Positions 7,197 through 17,395 are shown, numbered from the stretch's first letter. The stretch is DNA of 64,000 nt from Stenotrophomonas mori (GCF_023556335.1 NZ_JAIKTS010000005.1:177263-241262); one strand, 5' to 3'. The notes: generated by a model not told the origin, from the sequence alone. Numbers and translations: made by a program.

Positions 7197-9884
7197 ATGC
7201 GCAAGCCACTCCCGCTTCACCCCCTGACGTTGTGTGTCCTGGCGACCCTGGCGGTCTCGGCCAACGTCCAAGCCCAAGCCAAGGACGAGAGCGGCGACCG
7301 CAAGGTCAGTGATCTTTCCGCGGTCAGCGTGTCCGCCTCGCGTATCGACCGGCCGGACCTGGTCGCGCCGACCCCGACCCTGCCGATCAGCGCCGAAGAG
7401 CTCAAGCTCGATGCGCGCACCAACATCGGTGCCGCGCTCAACGACCTGCCGCAGTTCCGCGCCACCAGCTCGCCGCAGACCACCGGTTCCAACACCGGCG
7501 CCGGCAACGCACCGGTGGACCTGCGCGGCCTGGGCATCTCGCGCACCCTGGTGCTGCAGGACGGCCGCCGCATCTCCAGCGACAACGACCTGAACACGAT
7601 TCCCTCGATCGTGGTCAAGAGCGTGGACGTGGTCACCGGCGGCGCCTCGGCGGCCTGGGGCTCCGGCGCGGTCGGCGGTGTGGTCAACATCAGCCTCGAC
7701 CACGATTTCGTCGGTTTCAAGGCCGGTGCGCAGGCCGGGCAGTCCACCTACAGCGACGTGCGCGAGAAGCGCTTCGAAGCGGCGTGGGGCAGCGACTTCG
7801 CCGATGGCCGCGGGCACTTCCTGATCGGCGGCGAGTTCCTCGACAACGACGGCATCGTGCCGCGCAGCGCGCGCAAGCGCGCCGGGCGCTGGTCCACCCT
7901 GTCGGTGGGCAACGGCCAGTACAAGCTGATGCCCGATGTCGGCTTCTCCGATGCCGGCATCGGCGGCCTGATCCTGTCCGGCAGCCTCAAGGGCAAGGCG
8001 TTCAACCCCGACGGCTCGCTGCGCGATTTCGACTACGGTCATGTGGTCGGCGCGCTGATGAGTGGCGGTGAAGGCCCCTCCAACGACGACTACAGCCCGC
8101 TGAGCGCGCCGCAGAAGCGCTACTCGGTGCTGGCCAGCGGCCGCTACGACCTCAACGACGACGTGCGCCTGACCGCCGAACTGCGGCATTCGCGCATGTA
8201 CAACAACTACATCTGGTTCGGCGACCACAACCGCAACAACCTGGATGTGGGCATCGACAACGCGTTCCTGCCGCAGCACGTGCGCGACGCCATGCAGCAG
8301 GCCGGCGAGACCACGCTGCGGATCGGCCGCTTCAACAACGACATCAACTACCCGCACATCGATTTCGAGCGCAAGACCACCCAGGCGACGCTGGCCCTGG
8401 ACGGCTATGTCGGCGACGGCTGGCGCTGGAGCGCGTACTACAGCCACGGCGAGGCCGAAGCCAACTTCGACACCCCCGGGTTCATCCTGCGCGACGCCTG
8501 GGCCAACGCGGTGGATTCGGTGATCGATCCGGCCACCGGCAAGCCCACCTGCCGGGTCACCCTCAACGATCCGTCGGTGGCCTGCGTGCCGATCAACCTG
8601 TTCGGCGAAGGCGCGCCTTCGCAGGAGGCCATCGACTACGTGACCGGCACGCCGCAGCAGCGCGCCAAGACCACCCTGGACGTGTTCGGCGCGAGCCTGC
8701 GCGGCGAGCCGTGGGAGCTGCCGGCCGGTGCCGTCTCGGTGGCGTTCGGCGTGGAAGGGCGCCGCGAGGCGATCGACCAGCGCGTCGGCGCGCTGGATGC
8801 CGCCAAGGCGTTCCGCTCGTTCAACTTCAGCGCCATGAAGGGCTCCTTCAACGTCAAGGAAGCCTTCGGCGAGGTGCTGGTGCCGCTGGTCAAGGACGTC
8901 CCCGGCTTCAACAACCTGGCGGTGAGCGCGGCCGCGCGCATCTCCGACTACAACACCACCGGGTCGATCTGGTCGTGGAAGCTGGGCTTCACCAATGAGT
9001 TCTTCGACGGGTTCCGCGGCCGCATCGCGCGCTCGCGCGACATCCGTTCGGCCAACCTCGGCGAGCTGTTCACCACCACCACCACCGGCTGGAGCTACGT
9101 CACCGACCCGACCAACAACCAGACCGTCTATGCGCTGAGCAACGGTGGCGGCAACCCCGGGCTGCGCCCGGAAACCGCCGACACCTGGACCGCCGGCCTG
9201 AGCTGGTCGCCGCGCGCGGTGGAAGGCCTGGACTTCTCGGTGGACTACTTCAACATCGAGATCAAGGACGTGATCACCACCATCGGGTTGCAGGACATCC
9301 TCAACCGCTGCGCCGCCGGCAACGCCGAGCTGTGCAGCCGCGTCGAGCGCGACCCGGCCGGCAACATCACCCGCATCGTCTCCAGCTACACCAACCTGTC
9401 GCAGTACAAGACCGACGGCGTCGACCTGGAAGTGTCCTACCGCCGCGATGCCAGCCTGTTCGGCGTCCCCGGCCGGCTGCGGCTGCGCACGCTGGGCACC
9501 TGGATCAACAGCCTGAGCACCGACGACGGGATCAACAGCATCGAGTACGTGGGGTCGCAGGGCTATGCCTTCGGGCTGGGCGTGCCGAAGTGGCGCGCGG
9601 TCTCCAGCATCGCCTTCGACAGCGACCTGTTCTCGCTCAATGCGCGCGCACGCTACCTGTCGGCCGGCGACTACGACCGTACCCAGAACATCGTCAACAA
9701 CCACATTGGCAGCTTCCTCTACTACGACCTGGGCGGCGCCTACCGGGTGGCCGAGGGCAAGGTCGAGCTGTACGCCAACATCAACAACGTCGGCAACAAG
9801 CAGGCGCCGATCGCGGCGACCTTCTCGCCGTACTACGACGTGGTCGGCCGCTACTACACCGCCGGTGTGCGGGTGAAGTTCTGA
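7197..9884 (+). CDS. TonB-dependent outer-membrane receptor
   Basis: An 895-residue receptor. A signal peptide (to about residue 27, ANVQAQA) is followed by a TonB-box-like DLSAVSVSAS segment. The plug domain then carries FRATSSPQTTGSN, LRGLGISRTLVLQDGRR and GGASAAWGSGAVGGVVNI motifs, and a long beta-barrel ends in an aromatic-type terminus (AGVRVKF). The plug motifs resemble the xanthomonad receptor class that imports peptides or plant-derived compounds rather than classical siderophore receptors. ATG 7197 gives the signal peptide; ATG 7128 would add a non-signal extension. Only 32 bp separates it from an S9 peptidase, implying co-transcription and a peptide substrate (inference). Confidence 0.92.
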   Translation: MRKPLPLHPLTLCVLATLAVSANVQAQAKDESGDRKVSDLSAVSVSASRIDRPDLVAPTPTLPISAEELKLDARTNIGAALNDLPQFRATSSPQTTGSNTGAGNAPVDLRGLGISRTLVLQDGRRISSDNDLNTIPSIVVKSVDVVTGGASAAWGSGAVGGVVNISLDHDFVGFKAGAQAGQSTYSDVREKRFEAAWGSDFADGRGHFLIGGEFLDNDGIVPRSARKRAGRWSTLSVGNGQYKLMPDVGFSDAGIGGLILSGSLKGKAFNPDGSLRDFDYGHVVGALMSGGEGPSNDDYSPLSAPQKRYSVLASGRYDLNDDVRLTAELRHSRMYNNYIWFGDHNRNNLDVGIDNAFLPQHVRDAMQQAGETTLRIGRFNNDINYPHIDFERKTTQATLALDGYVGDGWRWSAYYSHGEAEANFDTPGFILRDAWANAVDSVIDPATGKPTCRVTLNDPSVACVPINLFGEGAPSQEAIDYVTGTPQQRAKTTLDVFGASLRGEPWELPAGAVSVAFGVEGRREAIDQRVGALDAAKAFRSFNFSAMKGSFNVKEAFGEVLVPLVKDVPGFNNLAVSAAARISDYNTTGSIWSWKLGFTNEFFDGFRGRIARSRDIRSANLGELFTTTTTGWSYVTDPTNNQTVYALSNGGGNPGLRPETADTWTAGLSWSPRAVEGLDFSVDYFNIEIKDVITTIGLQDILNRCAAGNAELCSRVERDPAGNITRIVSSYTNLSQYKTDGVDLEVSYRRDASLFGVPGRLRLRTLGTWINSLSTDDGINSIEYVGSQGYAFGLGVPKWRAVSSIAFDSDLFSLNARARYLSAGDYDRTQNIVNNHIGSFLYYDLGGAYRVAEGKVELYANINNVGNKQAPIAATFSPYYDVVGRYYTAGVRVKF

Positions 9885-9916
9885 TCGTGGCCGTCGAACC
9901 CCGCAAAGGAGTGAAC

Positions 9917-11869
9917 ATGAATCCTGCAATCCGTGGACTGGCGGCGGCGGTGTTCGCCGTCGCCGGCAGCGCGGCCGCCGCGATACCGGTGCCGCCGGCG
10001 ATCCATGCCGACGGCGTGCCGGCGCTGCCGGACGCCACCGCCGAGGCCAGCGCGCGCTATCTGGAGTTCCGCCGCGCCAGCTTCCTCGGCTGGGACCCGC
10101 AGAACCGCTCGGTGCTGATGAAGACCCGCTTCGGCGGCACCGACCAGCTGCACAGCGTGCGCGCCCCGGGCGGCGCCCGGACCCAGCTGAGCTTCGAGGC
10201 CGAGCCGGTGCCCTTCGCCAGCCACGCGCCGGGCGGCAGTGGCCACCTGGTGGTGCAGAAGGACGTGGGCGGCAACGAGTTCTACCAGCTGTACACGCTG
10301 AAGGACGGGCAGCTGCAGCTGCTCACCGACGGCCGCTCGCGCAACTGGTTCGGCAGCTGGAGCCGCGACGGCCGGTTGCTGGGCTACGCCTCCTCGCGCC
10401 GCAACGGCGCCGACATGGACCTGTACGTGCTGGACCCGGCGGTGCCGGGCAGCGACCGGCGGGTGGCCCAGGTCAGCGGCGGCGGCTGGAACATCTCCGA
10501 CTTCTCCGCCGACGGCACCCGTGCGCTGGCGGTCAACCGGATGTCCATCAATGAGGGCGTGGTCGCCGAGATCGACCTGCGCAAGGGCGGCATGAAGGTG
10601 CTGACCCCGGCCCGCGGCCGCGCCTCCTATGGCGATGCGCGCTATGCCGGCGACGGCAGCATCTGGGTGCTGTCCAACCGCGACGCCGACTTCGTCCGGC
10701 TGGGCAAGCTGGACCCGCGCACCGGCCGGTTCACCGCGGTCAGCGCCGAGCCGCGCTGGGACGTCACCGACTACGCGGTGTCCGACGATGAGCGGATGCT
10801 GGTCTACGCGATCAACGACGCAGGCGTCTCGCGGGTGCGGGTGGCCGATGGCCAGGGCGGCAACGTGCGCCCGGTCGAGGGGCTGCCGGACGGCGTGCTG
10901 GACTGGAGCTTCGGCCAGCTGCTGCAGATCGCGCCGTGGGGCGAGATCGGCCTGAGCCTGTCCTCGGCCAAGGTGCCGGGCGACGTCTACTCGATCGACC
11001 CGCAGACCCTGGCGGTACGCCGCTGGACCGCCAGCGAGGCCGGCGGCCTGGACCTGGAGCGCAACCGCGAGCCGGAGCAGGTGGAGATCGCCAGCTTCGA
11101 CGGCGAGCGGATCTCCGGCTTCCTGTACCGTCCGGACCCGGCCCGCTTCCCCGGCAAGCGGCCGCTGATCATGGACATCCATGGCGGCCCTGAAGGCCAG
11201 AGCCGGCCGGGCTTCCTCGGCGCCGACAACTACCTGATCAACGAGCTGGGCGTGGCGCTGTTCCTGCCCAACGTGCGCGGCTCGTCCGGCTACGGCACCC
11301 GGTTCCTCGACCTGGACAACGGCCCGTGGAAGCGCGAGGACTCGGTCAAGGATGTCGGTGCGTTCATCGACGCGCTGGCGGGCGACCCGGGCCTGGATGC
11401 GGCGCGCTTCGCGGTCTACGGCTTCAGCTACGGCGGCTACATGTGCTACGCCTCGGCGGTGCACTACAGCGACCGCCTGCGCTCGGCCAGCTGCGCGGTG
11501 GCCATCTCCGATTTCGTCACCTTCCTGGAGAACACCCAGGCCTACCGCCGCGACCTGCGCCGGGTGGAATACGGTGACGAGCGCGATCCGGCCCAGCGCG
11601 CGCGCCTGGCGGAAATCTCGCCGCTGCGCAACGTCGCCAAGATCGGCATCCCGCTGATGGTCGCCACCGGCGGCAACGATCCGCGGGTGCCGGCCTCGGA
11701 GGCCGAGCAGATCGTCGCCGCGCTGCGTGCCCAGGGCGGCGAGGCCTGGCATGTGCTGGCCCGCAACGAGGGCCACGGGTTCCACAAGCGCGAGAACCGC
11801 GACTTCATCTTCTGGGCCGGAGTCGAGTTCTGGAAGAAGACCCTGCTGGACCCGCCGGCGGCCGACTGA
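9917..11869 (+). CDS. S9-family prolyl oligopeptidase-type peptidase
   Basis: A 650-residue serine peptidase with a signal-like N-terminus (MNPAIRGLAAAVFAVAGSAAAA), a beta-propeller of repeated strand motifs (about 60-400) and a C-terminal alpha/beta-hydrolase domain. The triad is readable: Ser504 in GFSYGGY, Asp588 in GGNDPR and His620 in NEGHGF. It should cleave short, proline-containing or other oligopeptides in the periplasm. A good AAAGGAG site precedes ATG 9917. Placement right behind a TonB-dependent receptor suggests import and periplasmic trimming of peptides as one unit. A 12-bp-arm hairpin ends the transcript. Confidence 0.9.
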   Translation: MNPAIRGLAAAVFAVAGSAAAAIPVPPAIHADGVPALPDATAEASARYLEFRRASFLGWDPQNRSVLMKTRFGGTDQLHSVRAPGGARTQLSFEAEPVPFASHAPGGSGHLVVQKDVGGNEFYQLYTLKDGQLQLLTDGRSRNWFGSWSRDGRLLGYASSRRNGADMDLYVLDPAVPGSDRRVAQVSGGGWNISDFSADGTRALAVNRMSINEGVVAEIDLRKGGMKVLTPARGRASYGDARYAGDGSIWVLSNRDADFVRLGKLDPRTGRFTAVSAEPRWDVTDYAVSDDERMLVYAINDAGVSRVRVADGQGGNVRPVEGLPDGVLDWSFGQLLQIAPWGEIGLSLSSAKVPGDVYSIDPQTLAVRRWTASEAGGLDLERNREPEQVEIASFDGERISGFLYRPDPARFPGKRPLIMDIHGGPEGQSRPGFLGADNYLINELGVALFLPNVRGSSGYGTRFLDLDNGPWKREDSVKDVGAFIDALAGDPGLDAARFAVYGFSYGGYMCYASAVHYSDRLRSASCAVAISDFVTFLENTQAYRRDLRRVEYGDERDPAQRARLAEISPLRNVAKIGIPLMVATGGNDPRVPASEAEQIVAALRAQGGEAWHVLARNEGHGFHKRENRDFIFWAGVEFWKKTLLDPPAAD

Positions 11870-11891
11870 GCCGCGGCACGGAGGAACCCCA

Positions 11892-11916
11892 CGGCACCGG
11901 CGATTCGCCGGTGCCG
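11892..11916. terminator. Hairpin between convergent S9 peptidase and tonB genes
   Basis: CGGCACCGGCGA/TCGCCGGTGCCG arms meet around a single T, giving an effective 10-11-bp stem, followed by GTCGTTTC. It lies 22 bp after the S9 stop and 5 bp before the tonB stop, so it can serve both strands. Confidence 0.65.
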
Positions 11917-11921
11917 TCGTT

Positions 11922-12812
11922 TCAGCGGTCGTCCCGCAGCTGGCCGCCGGGCAGGAACATCCAGGTGCGGGTGACCTGGAGGATGTCGATATCGTCGCCG
12001 GTGCGTGGCAGCGGCGGGAACGGCTGGGCCAGTTCCACCACCCGCAGGGCCGCCGCATCCAGCAGCGGCGTCCCGCTGCTGCGCAGGATGCGCGCACTTT
12101 CCACGCTGCCGTCGCGGCGCACGCCGACGGTGATCACCACCTGGCCGCCGAGCCGCCGCTGGCGGGCTTCGTCGGGATAGTTCAGGTTGCCCACGCGCTC
12201 GGCGCGGTCGACCCAGGCGCGGATATAGGTGGCGTAGGCGTATTCGCGGGTGCTGGCGGACACGAACTTGCGGTTCGGGCGCTTGGCGTACTGCTCCGAG
12301 CGCAGGTGCACCTCGGCCGCCAGCCGCGCCATCTCGGCATCGCGCAGCTCGCGCGCGGTCATCGGCGCATCCGGTTCGGGGTGCTCGGGCAGCGGCCGCG
12401 ACTGCGCCTGGGCGACCGGGTCCCCGCCGCCGGTGCTGCTGACCACCCGGGCCTGCGGCGGTGGCGGGGCGGCGGCGTTCTGGCGGCGGATCTGCTCCGG
12501 TGCCGAGCCGGCGCCCGGGTGCGGCACGACGCCGGCCTGGCTGTCGCGCGGACGCTGCGGACGGTCGTGGTCGCCGCCGCCCTGCTGGTTGGCCTGGGCC
12601 ATGAAGTCGGCCTGCGCCGGGGTCAGCGGAGTGCTGGTCTGGCTGAAGATCACGTCCAGCGTCGGCACCAGCGGGGCGTTGTCGCTGACCGCGAAGCCCA
12701 CGCCCAGGATCAGCACGCCGTGCACCAGCGAGGACAGCGTCAGGGTGGCCCCCAGCCGCTGGCGCTCGCCGATCCGTGCCGGCGGCGGCAGGGAGTCCGC
12801 GCCGGCCCTCAT
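11922..12812 (-). CDS. TonB-family energy transducer
   Basis: A 296-residue inner-membrane protein with one N-terminal transmembrane helix (about residues 22-42, LTLSSLVHGVLILGVGF). A glutamine/proline/arginine-rich periplasmic linker follows, then a C-terminal TonB domain (NYPDEARQRRLGGQVVITVGV, about 205-285). TonB proteins pass proton-motive force from ExbBD to outer-membrane receptors; no exbBD lie in the window. The ATG overlaps the gshB stop (ATGA at 12812-12809), so translation is coupled to gshB. This gshB-tonB arrangement next to pilG is, from general knowledge, a xanthomonad feature. Its receptor partners are not determined. Confidence 0.88.
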   Translation of the reverse strand: MRAGADSLPPPARIGERQRLGATLTLSSLVHGVLILGVGFAVSDNAPLVPTLDVIFSQTSTPLTPAQADFMAQANQQGGGDHDRPQRPRDSQAGVVPHPGAGSAPEQIRRQNAAAPPPPQARVVSSTGGGDPVAQAQSRPLPEHPEPDAPMTARELRDAEMARLAAEVHLRSEQYAKRPNRKFVSASTREYAYATYIRAWVDRAERVGNLNYPDEARQRRLGGQVVITVGVRRDGSVESARILRSSGTPLLDAAALRVVELAQPFPPLPRTGDDIDILQVTRTWMFLPGGQLRDDR

Positions 12813-13756
12813 CGCCGCAGGCCGGCCTCGAGCGCGTCGAACAGCTGGCCGGCGATGTTGAGGCCGAACTGGGCGTCGAGCTCGCGCACGCAGGTCGGGC
12901 TGGTGACGTTGACCTCGGTAAGGTAGTCGCCGATCACGTCCAGGCCCACGAAGCGCATGCCGCGGCGCTTCATCTCCGGGCCGACCTGGGCGGCGATCCA
13001 GCGGTCGCGCTCGCTCAGCGGGCGGCCTTCGCCGCGGCCGCCGACGGCCAGGTTGCCGCGGAACTCGTCGCCCTGGGGAATGCGCGCCAGGCAGTAGTCC
13101 ACCGGCTCGCCGTCGACCAGCAGGATGCGTTTGTCGCCGGCGCTGATGTCGGGGATGAAGCGCTGCGCCAGCGCCAGGTGGCGGCCGCCGTCGGTGAGCA
13201 TCTCCAGGATCACGTTCAGGTTCGCGTCGCCGCGGCCGCTGCGGAAGATCGAGCGTCCGCCCATGCCGTCCAGCGGCTTGAGCACGACCTGGCCATGCTC
13301 GTGGGCGAAGGCTTTCAGCGCCGCCGCGCTGCGGCTGACCAGGGTCGGCGGGCAGCAGTGCGGGAACAGCAGCGCGGCCAGCTTCTCGTTGTAGTCGCGC
13401 AGTCCCTGCGGGTCGTTGACCACGCAGGCGCCCGCGGCCTGGGCGACGCTCAGGATCTGGGTGTCGTAGAGGAACTCGCTGTCGAACGGCGGGTCCTTGC
13501 GCATCAGCACCACCTGCCCGGGCCCGAAGGCGGTGCGCTCGAACGCTCCCAGCGTGAACCAGTCCGCGGGATCGTCGCGGACCTGCAGCGGCGCGGTCCG
13601 GGCCACGGCGGTACCGCCTTCCAGCGCCAGCCCGCCGGGGCATACGTACCACAGGCGGTGGCCACGGCGCTGCGCTTCGAGCAGCATGGCGAAGGTGGTG
13701 TCCTTGGCGATCTTGATGTCGGCGATGGGGTCCATCACCACGATGACGTCCAGCAT
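12809..13756 (-). CDS. gshB: Glutathione synthetase
   Basis: A 315-residue ATP-grasp ligase that joins gamma-glutamylcysteine and glycine in the cytoplasm; length equals that of E. coli GshB. Diagnostic blocks include the start MLDVIVVMDPIADIKIAKD, the NDPQGLRDYNEKL segment, the ATP-grasp loop KPLDGMGGRSIFR and the metal/ATP site DVIGDYLTEVNVTSPTC near the C-terminus. It is the first gene of a two-gene transcript with tonB (ATGA overlap) and is divergent from pilG. Gene identity is essentially certain. Confidence 0.97.
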   Translation of the reverse strand: MLDVIVVMDPIADIKIAKDTTFAMLLEAQRRGHRLWYVCPGGLALEGGTAVARTAPLQVRDDPADWFTLGAFERTAFGPGQVVLMRKDPPFDSEFLYDTQILSVAQAAGACVVNDPQGLRDYNEKLAALLFPHCCPPTLVSRSAAALKAFAHEHGQVVLKPLDGMGGRSIFRSGRGDANLNVILEMLTDGGRHLALAQRFIPDISAGDKRILLVDGEPVDYCLARIPQGDEFRGNLAVGGRGEGRPLSERDRWIAAQVGPEMKRRGMRFVGLDVIGDYLTEVNVTSPTCVRELDAQFGLNIAGQLFDALEAGLRR

Positions 13757-13917
13757 GGTTCGTGGCCTTTCAGGTCAGAGGCGGATGGTAGCGCCCGCGG
13801 CAGGGCACGCCCAGCGCCACCGGCGGTCCGCTGCGTCGCATGCCTGAATGGACGTGCGCAGGGACTGCGATCTGGTTCACACTGGGGCCGGCGCCAGCCC
13901 CGCCAGCGGGGCGTGGC

Positions 13918-13948
13918 TTGACAGTTCGCGGCCGGACTGGGATATAAA
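13918..13948 (+). promoter_or_regulatory. Candidate promoter of the pilGHIJ-chp operon
   Basis: TTGACA (perfect) with TATAAA (5/6) 19 bp downstream, 58 bp before the pilG ATG. The spacer is 2 bp over optimum; an ATATAA alternative gives 18 bp. Confidence 0.55.
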
Positions 13949-14005
13949 CCGCTTTCGCAGCAGCGCCGCATCCAGACGGCGCACTGCGCGCCCGGGGAAA
14001 ACGCA

Positions 14006-14407
14006 ATGGTTGAAAACATGGCTGCGGGCGGGGAGCTCGCAGGACTGAAGGTGATGGTCATCGACGACTCGAAGACCATACGCCGTACCGCCGAAACACT
14101 GCTCAAGCGGGAAGGCTACGAGGTGGTGACCGCCAGCGACGGCTTCGAGGCGCTGGCCAAGATCGCCGACCAGCAGCCGCAGATCATCTTCGTGGACATC
14201 ATGATGCCGCGCCTGGACGGGTACCAGACCTGCGCGCTGATCAAGGGCAACCAGATGTTCAAGTCCACGCCGGTGATCATGCTCTCGTCCAAGGACGGGC
14301 TGTTCGACAAGGCGCGCGGGCGGATCGTCGGTTCCGAGCAGTACCTGACCAAGCCTTTCACCCGCGAAGAACTGCTGGGCGCCATCCGCACATACGTCAA
14401 CGCCTGA
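14006..14407 (+). CDS. pilG: Twitching motility response regulator PilG
   Basis: A 133-residue stand-alone receiver domain. Acidic pocket Asp20-Asp21, phosphoacceptor Asp64 (IIFVDIMMP) and Lys116 (YLTKPF) are all present. PilG takes phosphate from the ChpA kinase and promotes pilus extension and cAMP signalling in the Pseudomonas model. It is the first gene of the pil-chp operon, with the predicted promoter directly upstream and pilH 17 bp downstream. Start at ATG 14006 (MVENMAAGGELAG); a second in-frame ATG is 4 codons on. Confidence 0.93.
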   Translation: MVENMAAGGELAGLKVMVIDDSKTIRRTAETLLKREGYEVVTASDGFEALAKIADQQPQIIFVDIMMPRLDGYQTCALIKGNQMFKSTPVIMLSSKDGLFDKARGRIVGSEQYLTKPFTREELLGAIRTYVNA

Positions 14408-14424
14408 CCAGGGGGGAAAGGCAC

Positions 14425-14787
14425 ATGGCTCGAATCCTGTTGATCGAGGACTCACCGACCGACCGGGCGGTCTTCACCCAATGGCTGGAAAAGGCCGGCC
14501 ACGAGGTGCTCACCGCCGACAATGCCGAGGACGGCCTGCAGCTGGCACGCAGCCAGGCACCGCAGCTGGTGCTGATGGACGTGGTGCTGCCCGGCATGAG
14601 CGGCTTCCAGGCCACCCGCGCGCTGTCGCGCGACCAGGCCACCCGTGACATCCCGGTGCTGATCGTCAGCACCAAGAACATGGAGACCGACATGGCCTGG
14701 GGCATGCGCCAGGGGGCGTCGGACTATGTGGTGAAACCGCCGCGCGAGGTCGACCTGATCGCGCGCATCAACAAGCTGGTCGGGTGA
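14425..14787 (+). CDS. pilH: Twitching motility response regulator PilH
   Basis: A 120-residue receiver domain with Glu8-Asp9, phosphoacceptor Asp52 (LVLMDVVLPG) and Lys104 (YVVKPP). PilH is the second CheY-like output of the Chp pathway and in Pseudomonas acts on pilus retraction or as a phosphate sink. The VLPGMSGFQATR loop is typical of PilH. A GGGGGAAAGG-like ribosome site precedes the start and the stop overlaps the start of pilI by one base (TGATG). Confidence 0.93.
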   Translation: MARILLIEDSPTDRAVFTQWLEKAGHEVLTADNAEDGLQLARSQAPQLVLMDVVLPGMSGFQATRALSRDQATRDIPVLIVSTKNMETDMAWGMRQGASDYVVKPPREVDLIARINKLVG

Positions 14788-15317
14788 TGCGTTCTCCCTT
14801 CGATATCCTCGAAGCCTACGAACGCCGCAGCCTGGCGCATGCGGTGCAGCTGCCGGAGCGGCAGTTCGCCGTGGATGTGTGGCGCGGCGTCGGCTACCGG
14901 ATCGGCCGGCGGCGGCTGGTCTCGGACTTCCGCGAGGTGGTCGAGATCGTGCCGATGCCCGCGGTCACCCGGGTGCCGGGCGCGCAGCCCTGGCTGCTGG
15001 GCGTGGGCAACCTGCGCGGCAACCTGTTCCCGGTGGTGGACCTGAAGTATTTCCTCGAGGGCCAGCGCACCCAGCAGCAGGAGGGCCATCGCGTGCTGAT
15101 CATGCGCCAGCCCGGCGGCGACGTCGCGCTGAGCATCGACGAGCTCTACGGCCAGCGCAGCTTCGAGCTGTCGCAGCAGGTCCCGGCCGGGGACATCGCC
15201 CAGGGCCGTTATGCCCATTTCGTCGAGCGCGCCTTCAACGACGGCGAGCACGAGTGGGGCGTGTTCTCGCTCTCGCTGCTGTCGCGCACGCCTGAATTCC
15301 GGCAGGCCGCCGGCTGA
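14787..15317 (+). CDS. pilI: CheW-like adaptor PilI
   Basis: A 176-residue CheW-domain protein that couples the PilJ receptor to the ChpA kinase. The CheW core runs from about residue 35 ([17 protein letters not shown]) through the [18 protein letters not shown] block (about 71-88) to [20 protein letters not shown] 14787 shares one base with the pilH stop, so the two are translationally coupled; a GTG one codon earlier is possible but less likely. The next gene, pilJ, follows after 41 bp. Confidence 0.9.
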   Translation: MRSPFDILEAYERRSLAHAVQLPERQFAVDVWRGVGYRIGRRRLVSDFREVVEIVPMPAVTRVPGAQPWLLGVGNLRGNLFPVVDLKYFLEGQRTQQQEGHRVLIMRQPGGDVALSIDELYGQRSFELSQQVPAGDIAQGRYAHFVERAFNDGEHEWGVFSLSLLSRTPEFRQAAG

Positions 15318-15358
15318 ATGCCGGCCTGTCTTTCCGTATCGGATACCGAGGTCGAAAC

Positions 15359-17395
15359 ATGAGTACTTCTCCGGATGGCGCCAAGGCCGGCAAGCTTGGC
15401 AACGTGGGCACCAACTTCTGGCTGGGCCTGCTGGTGCTGTCGATGATCGTGTTCGGCGCCAATACCGGCGTGTCGACCTGGCAGGGCAGCCGCCTGGCCG
15501 GCGCCGGTACCGGTACCGCCGACCTGCAGGTGCTGTCGCAGCAGCTCGCCAACCAGGGCCGCGAGGCGGTGGCCGGCAGCCGCGAGGCCTATGCCTCGTT
15601 CAAGGACACCCGCGCCCGCATCGACCGCACCGTGGGCGAGCTGCAGGGGCGCTTCGGCGAGGAAGCCAGCGTGTCCGCGGCATTGCGGCAGATGGTGCAG
15701 ACCTGGCAGCCGCTGTCCAAGAACGCCGAGCAGATCGTCGCCAGCGAACCGGCGGTGCTGGCACTGGCCGGCCACGCCACCAGCTTCGCCGACGGCGTGC
15801 CGCAGCTGCAGGCGCAGCTGAACGAGGCGGTGCGCGCGATGATCGCCGGCGGCGCCCAGGCGCCGCAGATCTACAACGGCCTGCAGCAGGTCGTGGTGGC
15901 CGGCTCGATGGCGCGCCGGGTCACCGAGATCCGCGCCGGCGGGCCCGGCGCCAGCGGCGCCGGCGATGCGCTGGCACGCGACATCACCGTGTTCTCGCAG
16001 GTGCTGGAAGGCCTGCGCAGCGGCAACGAGGAGCTGGGCATCGCACCGGTCCGCAGCGGCAACGCGCAGGCGGCGCTGGCGCAGTCGGCCGAGCAGTGGG
16101 CGACGATGAAGAAGGACGCCGACGCGATCCTGGCCAGCTCGCGCAACCTGTTCGCGGCGCAGTCGTCCGCGGCGGCGCTGGGTGCCGGCTCGGACAAGAT
16201 GCTGGCCGACAGCCAGAAGCTGTTCGAGGCGTTCTCCGCGTTCGGCTCGATCCGCGACACCCGGCTGTTCCCGAACTTCTGGCTGAGCGTGGTGTTCGGC
16301 GCGCTGTCGCTGCTGTCGATCATCGGCTTCGTGTGGAGCTCGGTGCGCGGCCGGTCGCGCGAGCAGGAGCAGCGCTACCAGACCCAGGTGGAGTTCAACA
16401 GCCGCAACCAGCAGGCGATCATGCGGCTGCTGGATGAAATCAGCTCGTTGGGCGAAGGCGACCTGACGGTGAAGGCCTCGGTGACCGAGGACATGACCGG
16501 CGCCATCGCCGACGCCATCAACTACGCCGTCGACGAGCTGCGCCACCTGGTGACCACGATCAACGACATGTCCGGCAAGGTGGCGGTGTCGGCGCAGGAA
16601 ACCCAGGCGACCGCGATGCAGCTGGCCGAGGCCGCCGGCCACCAGGCCGGCGAGATCACCAGCGCCTCGGACCGCATCGGCGAGATCGCCACGTCGATCG
16701 AACAGGTCTCGCGCAACTCCAGCGAGTCGGCCGACGTGGCACAGCGTTCGGTGGTCATCGCCACCGAGGGTGCCGGCGTGGTGCGCCAGACCATCCAGGG
16801 CATGGACCAGATCCGCGACCAGATCCAGGAGACCTCCAAGCGCATCAAGCGGCTGGGCGAATCCTCGCAGGAGATCGGCTCGATCGTGGAGCTGATCAAC
16901 GACATTTCCGAGCAGACCAACATCCTGGCGCTGAACGCGGCCGTGCAGGCGGCGTCGGCGGGCGAGGCGGGCCGCGGCTTCGCGGTGGTGGCCGACGAAG
17001 TGCAGCGGCTGGCCGAGCGCACCTCCGGCGCCACCCGGCGGATCGAAGGCCTGGTGCAGGCGATCCAGGCCGACACCAACGAGGCGGTCACCTCGATGGA
17101 GCAGACCACCGCCGAAGTGGTGTCCGGCGCGCGCCTGGCCGAGGACGCCGGCACCGCGCTGACCGAGATCGAGCGCGTGTCGCACGCGCTCAACACCCTG
17201 ATCAAGAACATCTCCATCGCCGCCCAGCAGCAGGCCGCGGCCGCCACCGACATCACCCAGACCATGGGCGTGATCCGCCAGATCACCGGCCAGACCTCGC
17301 AGGGTGCCGGGCAGACCGCCGATTCGCTGGGCCAGCTGAGCCAGCTGGCGGCGGAGCTCCGGCGGTCGGTGGCCGACTTCAAGCTGCCGGCCTGA
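15359..17395 (+). CDS. pilJ: Methyl-accepting chemotaxis-type receptor PilJ
   Basis: A 678-residue inner-membrane receptor of the Pil-Chp system. The first transmembrane segment is near residues 17-37, followed by a large helical periplasmic PilJ domain, and the second is near 307-328 ([18 protein letters not shown]). A HAMP-like linker leads to the cytoplasmic signalling coiled coil, whose hairpin tip lies at about 518-555 ([16 protein letters not shown], then [14 protein letters not shown]). The tip reads AAVQAAS rather than the classical AAIEAAR, which is normal for PilJ. It should sense surface contact or pilin and control ChpA. The adaptation enzymes look absent or inactive in this cluster (see the CheB-like gene). 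Confidence 0.93.
   Translation: MSTSPDGAKAGKLGNVGTNFWLGLLVLSMIVFGANTGVSTWQGSRLAGAGTGTADLQVLSQQLANQGREAVAGSREAYASFKDTRARIDRTVGELQGRFGEEASVSAALRQMVQTWQPLSKNAEQIVASEPAVLALAGHATSFADGVPQLQAQLNEAVRAMIAGGAQAPQIYNGLQQVVVAGSMARRVTEIRAGGPGASGAGDALARDITVFSQVLEGLRSGNEELGIAPVRSGNAQAALAQSAEQWATMKKDADAILASSRNLFAAQSSAAALGAGSDKMLADSQKLFEAFSAFGSIRDTRLFPNFWLSVVFGALSLLSIIGFVWSSVRGRSREQEQRYQTQVEFNSRNQQAIMRLLDEISSLGEGDLTVKASVTEDMTGAIADAINYAVDELRHLVTTINDMSGKVAVSAQETQATAMQLAEAAGHQAGEITSASDRIGEIATSIEQVSRNSSESADVAQRSVVIATEGAGVVRQTIQGMDQIRDQIQETSKRIKRLGESSQEIGSIVELINDISEQTNILALNAAVQAASAGEAGRGFAVVADEVQRLAERTSGATRRIEGLVQAIQADTNEAVTSMEQTTAEVVSGARLAEDAGTALTEIERVSHALNTLIKNISIAAQQQAAAATDITQTMGVIRQITGQTSQGAGQTADSLGQLSQLAAELRRSVADFKLPA

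Noticed and set aside
6885..9929. A 1014-codon open frame antisense to the TonB receptor
   Set aside because: High GC leaves few stops in the opposite frames. The translation is compositionally biased, and the sense strand holds a clear signal peptide, plug motifs and barrel.
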